A stretch of DNA of 64,000 nt, taken from an uncultured Coprococcus sp. (GTDB lineage: Bacteria > Bacillota > Clostridia > Lachnospirales > Lachnospiraceae). Positions within the stretch are counted from its first letter, which is position 1. The number at the start of each line of letters is the position of its first letter. Positions 59,782 through 64,000 of the stretch are shown piece after piece. Below the pieces are notes generated by a model, which was not told where the DNA came from, did no database searches, and saw only the letters and a list, made by a program, of their open reading frames with translations. Location: positions 1 to 64,000 of the forward strand of contig CAKQTZ010000008.1 of assembly GCA_934277375.1 (NCBI GenBank), given 5' to 3'. A program made the position numbers and the translations under genes.

Positions 59782-60122
59782 CAGAAGTTACCGCCGTTCC
59801 ATCCCCAGTCATGTACGCCGTGGTAAGTCACATACACCGCATTTCCCGGGATTCCAAGCACATCCGCAAATATATCGCAGATCTTTCCTGTCATGGCATC
59901 ACATGCCTTAGGAGTTACATCGCCGAATACGCTTACCTCGACATACGCACCCTTGTCCAGCTTCTTTCCGCCCATGAACAGGTCGTATCCATCGTTGATA
60001 CCAACCATAAGGTAGCTCTCTGTCTTGTTCATCGTTGTTATAGCCTGACCGAGACTGCTCTTAAGTGTCTCCTTCTGGTCATCGCTCATCTTCACTGTAA
60101 CCTTTGAATCAATAAATGGCAT
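59781..60122 (-). CDS. MIF-like tautomerase
   Basis: The 113-residue protein has the catalytic N-terminal Pro (MPFIDSKVTV), the family strand-helix pattern and the C-terminal VYVTYHGVHDWGWNGGNF typical of macrophage-migration-inhibitory-factor-related proteins. Bacterial members are phenylpyruvate tautomerases of uncertain role; in gut bacteria they may act in the cytoplasm. AAAGGAGG precedes the ATG. It is coupled to the PAP2 gene. Confidence 0.9.
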   Translation of the reverse strand: MPFIDSKVTVKMSDDQKETLKSSLGQAITTMNKTESYLMVGINDGYDLFMGGKKLDKGAYVEVSVFGDVTPKACDAMTGKICDIFADVLGIPGNAVYVTYHGVHDWGWNGGNF

Positions 60123-60144
60123 TTCTTAGTCCTCCTTTTATGTT

Positions 60145-60186
60145 GGATTTTGCCAATATCTAAGTTAATATTACATGGCAAAATCC
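60145..60186. promoter_or_regulatory. inverted repeat between nadE and the tautomerase gene
   Basis: GGATTTTGCCA (60145-60155) and TGGCAAAATCC (60176-60186) are perfect 11-bp complements 20 bases apart. There is no T-run, so this reads more like an operator for the tautomerase-PAP2 pair than a terminator of nadE. Confidence 0.45.
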
Positions 60187-60209
60187 TATAATCCCGCTAT
60201 AAAATATGT

Positions 60210-62201
60210 CTATAAAAAATCCTCAAACTCTATCTCGGATGGCAGTCTCAGATCGCCTCTCGGGCTGACCGACACGGTTCCGACCTTCACGCCGTCCGGC
60301 ATACAGTTTCTCTTGAACTGCTGGCGGAAGAATCTCGTGTAGAACACCTTCTGCCATTTGTCGATCTCGCTGTCTGAGAAGTTGTACTCGTCACTCTGTC
60401 TGACAGCCTCCTTGCACAGCTCATTTACCTCCTCAGGAGACATGCCATATCGCAGTGTATAATATAAGAAGAAATCGTGCAGGATGTATGATCCCACGGT
60501 GTCCTCCGTCTTCTGCGCGATGGTTCCGTCCGGGTTCGGCGGAAGCAGCTCCGGGCTGACTGGTGTGTCTATGATATCATCTATGATCGGAGCGATGCCC
60601 TCGAATCCATCAATCTCCATGAAGTGTCCGACTTCGTTCACAAGTGAGCGCACCAGCGTCTTTGGTATACTTGTGTTCACCGCATACATGCTCATGTGGT
60701 CGCCGTTGTAGGTACACCAGCCAAGTGCCAGCTCCGAGAGATCTCCGGTTCCGACCACGAAGCCGCCCTCCTTGTTGGCAACATCCATGAGTATCTGCGT
60801 TCTCTCCCTCGCCTGGCAGTTCTCGTAAGTTACGTCATGCACGCTCTCATCCTGTCCGATATCGGCAAAATGCTGTCTCACCGATGCGGCTATGCTTATC
60901 TCTCTGCTGTCGCAGCCGAGAAGTCTCATGAGCTCTGTGGAGTTGTTCTTCGTCCTGTTTGTCGTTCCAAATCCCGGCATGGTGATTCCCACAACCGTTG
61001 TGGATGGAAGTCCCGCATTCTTCACCGCCTGGGCCGATACCAGCAGTGCAAGTGTGGAATCAAGTCCGCCTGACACTCCCACGACCACACATTTGCAGTG
61101 GGTCGCCTCTATCCTTCTCTGAAGTCCGGCAACCTGCATCTTGAATATGGCCATGCATCTCTCAAGCTTATTGCCCGATGGAACAAATGGTGTCATCTTC
61201 ACCTTCATGAGCACATTTCCCTTGTCCATCAGCGGGGTATCGCACACCACTGTCTCATACTTTCTGAATGCAAAGTCGCGCTTGCAATCGGCAAATGACT
61301 TGTTGGCTATCCTGTCGTGCCTTATCTTGGTGAGACTTATGTCCCTGATCAGCACGCCATCCTCAAATGGCTTTACCTCGCCGAGGAGCTTGCCGTTCTC
61401 GTACATCAGATTGTGGCCGGAAAATACCAGATCCGATGTGGACTCATACATTCCAGCCGACACATACACATACCCGCACAGGCAGTCCGACGACACACTT
61501 CCTATCAGTTTGTGCCTGTATGCAGCCTTTCCTATGACCTCATTTGACGCGGAAAGATTGAGTATGACTTCAGCTCCCGCCATGGCAAGAAGTCTTCCCG
61601 GCGAAACCGGAGTCCATGCATCCTCACATATCTCTATGCCGAGCTTCACTCTCTGGTCTCCACTGCCCATCTCTATCAACACGTTGTTGCCGAAAAGTAC
61701 CTCACTGCCAACTGCCCTATCTCTGGTGTCCTTTGAACCGGCATTATATTCCAGATCATCCCCGTCATCCTCCGGGTTCATGAGATTGACCATCACCGCA
61801 TCATACTTTCTGGCAGAGAACCATCTCTTCTCGTAGAACTCGCCGTAGTTTGGAAGATAGGTCTTCGGCACTATAGCCATGACTCTTCCTCCCTGCAGGA
61901 ATGCTGCACAGTTGAACAGCTCTCCATCCACCTCAAATGGCAGGCCGACGACAAGTGCCGACTGCCCGGTACATGTAGCCATGGCAAGCTGGAGAAGTCC
62001 TCTCCTCGCACCATCTATGAGTTTCCTGTTCTCGAACAGATCTGCACAGGTGTAACCTGTGATGGACAGCTCCGGTGTCACTATGACATCCGCCGCATCC
62101 TTGTACTCTTCATATATATCCATTATCTCTCTGACATTGCCGCTGACACTTCCGATGTGAACCTTCGGTGTAACGGCTGCCACACGCAGCATATTCTTCA
62201 T
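60210..62201 (-). CDS. nadE: NAD+ synthetase, glutamine-hydrolysing
   Basis: The 663-residue protein fuses an N-terminal carbon-nitrogen hydrolase (about 1-290; Glu in TPELSITGYT, Lys in PKTYLPNYGEFYE, Cys in GIEICEDAW) to a C-terminal NAD synthetase (about 350-663; P-loop GVSGGLDSTLALL, GTGDLSELALGW). It amidates nicotinic acid adenine dinucleotide to NAD+ with glutamine as ammonia source. GGGAGG precedes the ATG. Size and motifs are complete. Confidence 0.95.
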   Translation of the reverse strand: MKNMLRVAAVTPKVHIGSVSGNVREIMDIYEEYKDAADVIVTPELSITGYTCADLFENRKLIDGARRGLLQLAMATCTGQSALVVGLPFEVDGELFNCAAFLQGGRVMAIVPKTYLPNYGEFYEKRWFSARKYDAVMVNLMNPEDDGDDLEYNAGSKDTRDRAVGSEVLFGNNVLIEMGSGDQRVKLGIEICEDAWTPVSPGRLLAMAGAEVILNLSASNEVIGKAAYRHKLIGSVSSDCLCGYVYVSAGMYESTSDLVFSGHNLMYENGKLLGEVKPFEDGVLIRDISLTKIRHDRIANKSFADCKRDFAFRKYETVVCDTPLMDKGNVLMKVKMTPFVPSGNKLERCMAIFKMQVAGLQRRIEATHCKCVVVGVSGGLDSTLALLVSAQAVKNAGLPSTTVVGITMPGFGTTNRTKNNSTELMRLLGCDSREISIAASVRQHFADIGQDESVHDVTYENCQARERTQILMDVANKEGGFVVGTGDLSELALGWCTYNGDHMSMYAVNTSIPKTLVRSLVNEVGHFMEIDGFEGIAPIIDDIIDTPVSPELLPPNPDGTIAQKTEDTVGSYILHDFFLYYTLRYGMSPEEVNELCKEAVRQSDEYNFSDSEIDKWQKVFYTRFFRQQFKRNCMPDGVKVGTVSVSPRGDLRLPSEIEFEDFL

Positions 62202-62244
62202 TGTTACCTCCCTGGACTAGAACATCCATTAAACCAGATATCTC

Positions 62245-62273
62245 ACTTTATCATTCATAGTAATTTATTGCAA
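62245..62273 (-). promoter_or_regulatory. candidate promoter of nadE
   Basis: On the minus strand TTGCAA (62273-62268), 17-bp spacer, TAAAGT (62250-62245); the -10 is weak. Confidence 0.4.
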
Positions 62274-62302
62274 CGCCAACTTCCATTTTCTGTTCATGAA
62301 AA

Positions 62303-62340
62303 TAAAAGGCCTGATCCCATCCCTGGAATCAGCCCCTTTA
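62303..62340 (-). terminator. terminator of the LRR protein gene
   Basis: On the minus strand AAAGG..CTGATTCC pairs with GGGATCAG..CCTTTT, followed by ATTTTC, just after the stop at 62357. Confidence 0.7.
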
Positions 62341-62356
62341 GTTTTCTATATATGTC

Positions 62357-63586
62357 TTATTTTATAGCAACAATCTTTACTCTGCTGCCAAGACCGCACT
62401 TTTTGAACAGCTTTTTATACTGTGTCAGTTTGTTTTTTGGTACTTTGATTACTGTCGATGAAGGAATCCCTTTAAATGTATTTTTGCTCAGGGTCTTATC
62501 CGTCATTCTTGTTGACCTGATCGTCAGAGTTTTCAATCTTCTGCAGCCAGAAAATACTTCATCACCTAATGTTGATACTGTCGCTGCAAGATCCACATCA
62601 TACACCTGCTTACATCTTGCAAATGCTCTATCTCCAATCCTGCGAATGTTCCTTCCAATCCTGATAGGACCACCATCATAATCTCTGCTGATCGTATGTC
62701 CAGCCAAAGCGCCATCGCCTATCGCTGTAACTGTATATGCCATGCCAAGATTTGTTTCGTAACCTACATATTCCCAATAATCCGCCGTCACCTCAGCATC
62801 GCCCATATCTACCAATGTGACTGTCGGCTTCTTTTTGCTGGCATTCGTTATGCGATAACACTTATACACAGATCCGCCCAGGCTCTGCGTCATCTCTATC
62901 ACATACTGTCCTTTTTTCAAAGGCTTGCATGAAATCTTCTTTACCTTGATTCCGCGATTGCCTTTACTGTCGATATAAGCCCGCTCTGAAACCATAAGTT
63001 TCTTAATCTTATTATTCTCGCAATTTACAGTGACAAGTTCTGCATTGGCCGACAGATCTAACTGTGTAAGACTATTAGCTCTGCAGTTGAGAGACTGTAA
63101 TGGGCCAATCTTGCTCACATCTATCTTCGTTAGCCTGTTATTGCTGCAATCAAGATCATATATTCTTTCATTCCTGCTGACATCCAGCTCAGATATTTTA
63201 TTACCAGAGCAGTTGAGAACCACCAGTTTGCTGTTCTTTTTAAGATCCAGACCGGTAAGCTTGTTCCTGCTGCAGTCAAGAACTCTGAGTTCACCAAAAT
63301 ACTGTATGCCCTTCAGATTTCCTATCTTTTTCCTTGATATATTAAGTTCTCTTACACTATATCTCTCAGACAGCTGAAGCTTTCCATCTTTATTCTTATC
63401 TACATTCTTTTTGATGTAATTCCTGAATGCCGCATCTGGAAATGTCTGAGTACTTATTGTTACTCCATCTGCCGCATAAGCTTTACAAGTGTTATTTGTA
63501 CCAGCTGATCCTGCAATTGCTGCAAATATAGACAAGCCACATATAACTACGATATGTCCTAACTTGTTTATAGTTTGCCTTCTCAT
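62357..63586 (-). CDS. secreted leucine-rich-repeat surface protein
   Basis: The 409-residue protein starts at the ATG 63586 behind GGAGGAGG. A signal peptide ends KAYAADG. Six or seven internalin-like leucine-rich repeats (about 60-190; LRVLDCSRNKLTGLDL, LVVLNCSGNKISELDV) are followed by a beta region (about 200-280) and BspA-type LRR_5 repeats (about 285-380; IGDRAFARCKQVYDVDL). It has no LPxTG anchor. Such proteins bind host or bacterial proteins. It lies 67 bases after purC on the same strand. Confidence 0.88.
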   Translation of the reverse strand: MRRQTINKLGHIVVICGLSIFAAIAGSAGTNNTCKAYAADGVTISTQTFPDAAFRNYIKKNVDKNKDGKLQLSERYSVRELNISRKKIGNLKGIQYFGELRVLDCSRNKLTGLDLKKNSKLVVLNCSGNKISELDVSRNERIYDLDCSNNRLTKIDVSKIGPLQSLNCRANSLTQLDLSANAELVTVNCENNKIKKLMVSERAYIDSKGNRGIKVKKISCKPLKKGQYVIEMTQSLGGSVYKCYRITNASKKKPTVTLVDMGDAEVTADYWEYVGYETNLGMAYTVTAIGDGALAGHTISRDYDGGPIRIGRNIRRIGDRAFARCKQVYDVDLAATVSTLGDEVFSGCRRLKTLTIRSTRMTDKTLSKNTFKGIPSSTVIKVPKNKLTQYKKLFKKCGLGSRVKIVAIK

Positions 63587-63653
63587 AAATCCTCCTCCCT
63601 CTAACCTCATTAATTAATATTGGTGGTATGAACGTACCATTATATACACGTTA

Positions 63654-64000
63654 TTACTTTCCAAGTGGCTTACCTGTAAGCTTTTCATATCCCTCAAGGT
63701 AGATGTCGATGGTCTTCTGAGCGACATCCTCTGGAAGCTTCCAACCCTTGTCAGGGTTAGCCTTCAGCCAGTCACGTGCGAACTGCTTGTCAAATGATGG
63801 CTGGCCATGACCTGGCTCATATACATCTGCAGGCCAGAATCTTGAGCTGTCTGGTGTGAGCATCTCATCACCGAGAACGATGTTGCCATTCTCATCAAGA
63901 CCAAACTCAAACTTTGTATCTGCGATGATGATTCCTCTTGTAAGTGCGTACTCTGCACACTTCTTGTAAAGTGTGATAGTGTACTCCTTGAGCTTTGAAG
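63654..64000 (-). CDS. purC: SAICAR synthetase, C-terminal part (start outside window)
   Basis: The last 115 residues carry the PurC signature: a helix with YTITLYKKCAEYALTRGI, ADTKFEFGLDENG, GDEMLTPDSSRFWPAD and a C-terminal KPLGK. The enzyme joins aspartate to CAIR in purine synthesis. The gene runs off the window at 64000, so its promoter and start are not visible. Confidence 0.93.
   Translation of the reverse strand, partial: SKLKEYTITLYKKCAEYALTRGIIIADTKFEFGLDENGNIVLGDEMLTPDSSRFWPADVYEPGHGQPSFDKQFARDWLKANPDKGWKLPEDVAQKTIDIYLEGYEKLTGKPLGK

Overview
The window looks like the chromosome of a Gram-positive gut anaerobe of the Lachnospiraceae (Clostridia). The reasons are the strong AGGAGG-type ribosome binding sites, the MurT/GatD pair, the polyphosphate:AMP phosphotransferase with two PPK2 domains, intracellular GH42 and GH5 enzymes, many secreted fibronectin-III, leucine-rich-repeat and transglutaminase proteins, and YitT, MATE and TIGR04076 genes. 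A Coprococcus-like genus is a guess; there is no rRNA or tRNA to test it. No complete phage, insertion sequence or CRISPR array is visible.

Layout. 1-19.6 kb: a truncated surface transglutaminase, GH42 beta-galactosidase, polyphosphate kinase, a candidate type I toxin-antitoxin locus (6.1-6.5 kb), murT-gatD, an AraC regulator divergent from a GH5 glycosidase, an acyltransferase, rlmD, a GDSL lipoprotein, prolyl-tRNA editing, a small phosphatase, an AlbA_2 regulator with its own operator, and a transglutaminase/InlB-repeat protein. 19.7-30 kb: a block that reads as one circuit. A 7TM kinase-like protein, a histidine kinase and a NarL-type response regulator lie directly upstream of a five-gene envelope operon (lipoprotein, TM2, DUF3592, zinc-ribbon membrane protein, large Cys/His-FN3 surface protein). 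An 18-bp palindrome abuts the operon's -35 box. 30-40 kb: a c-di-GMP enzyme, two 752-residue paralogous surface proteins, a pyridoxamine kinase and a radical SAM protein. 40-50 kb: YitT, MerR plus MATE, cyanase, two SGNH esterases, a second MATE, small membrane proteins and a second pyridoxamine kinase. 50-64 kb: an orphan adenine methyltransferase beside an Rpn-nuclease remnant, DUF2798, a heterodimeric ABC exporter, a wall-binding-repeat protein, PAP2, a MIF-like tautomerase, NAD synthetase, an LRR protein and the 3' end of purC.

Four families of structured intergenic repeats stand out: a 41-bp repeat with a palindromic unit (5.9-6.06 kb); a two-hairpin element present three times (13.6 and 53.4-53.6 kb) that carries its own Shine-Dalgarno and GTG start; an 80-bp tandem hairpin repeat (39.8 kb); and a 38-bp tandem repeat (43.3-43.5 kb). 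Together with the toxin-antitoxin locus and the 19.7-30 kb circuit they are the most novel content.

All functions come from reading motifs by eye. No database search, alignment or folding program was run, so residue positions are approximate and promoter and operator calls are sequence matches only.
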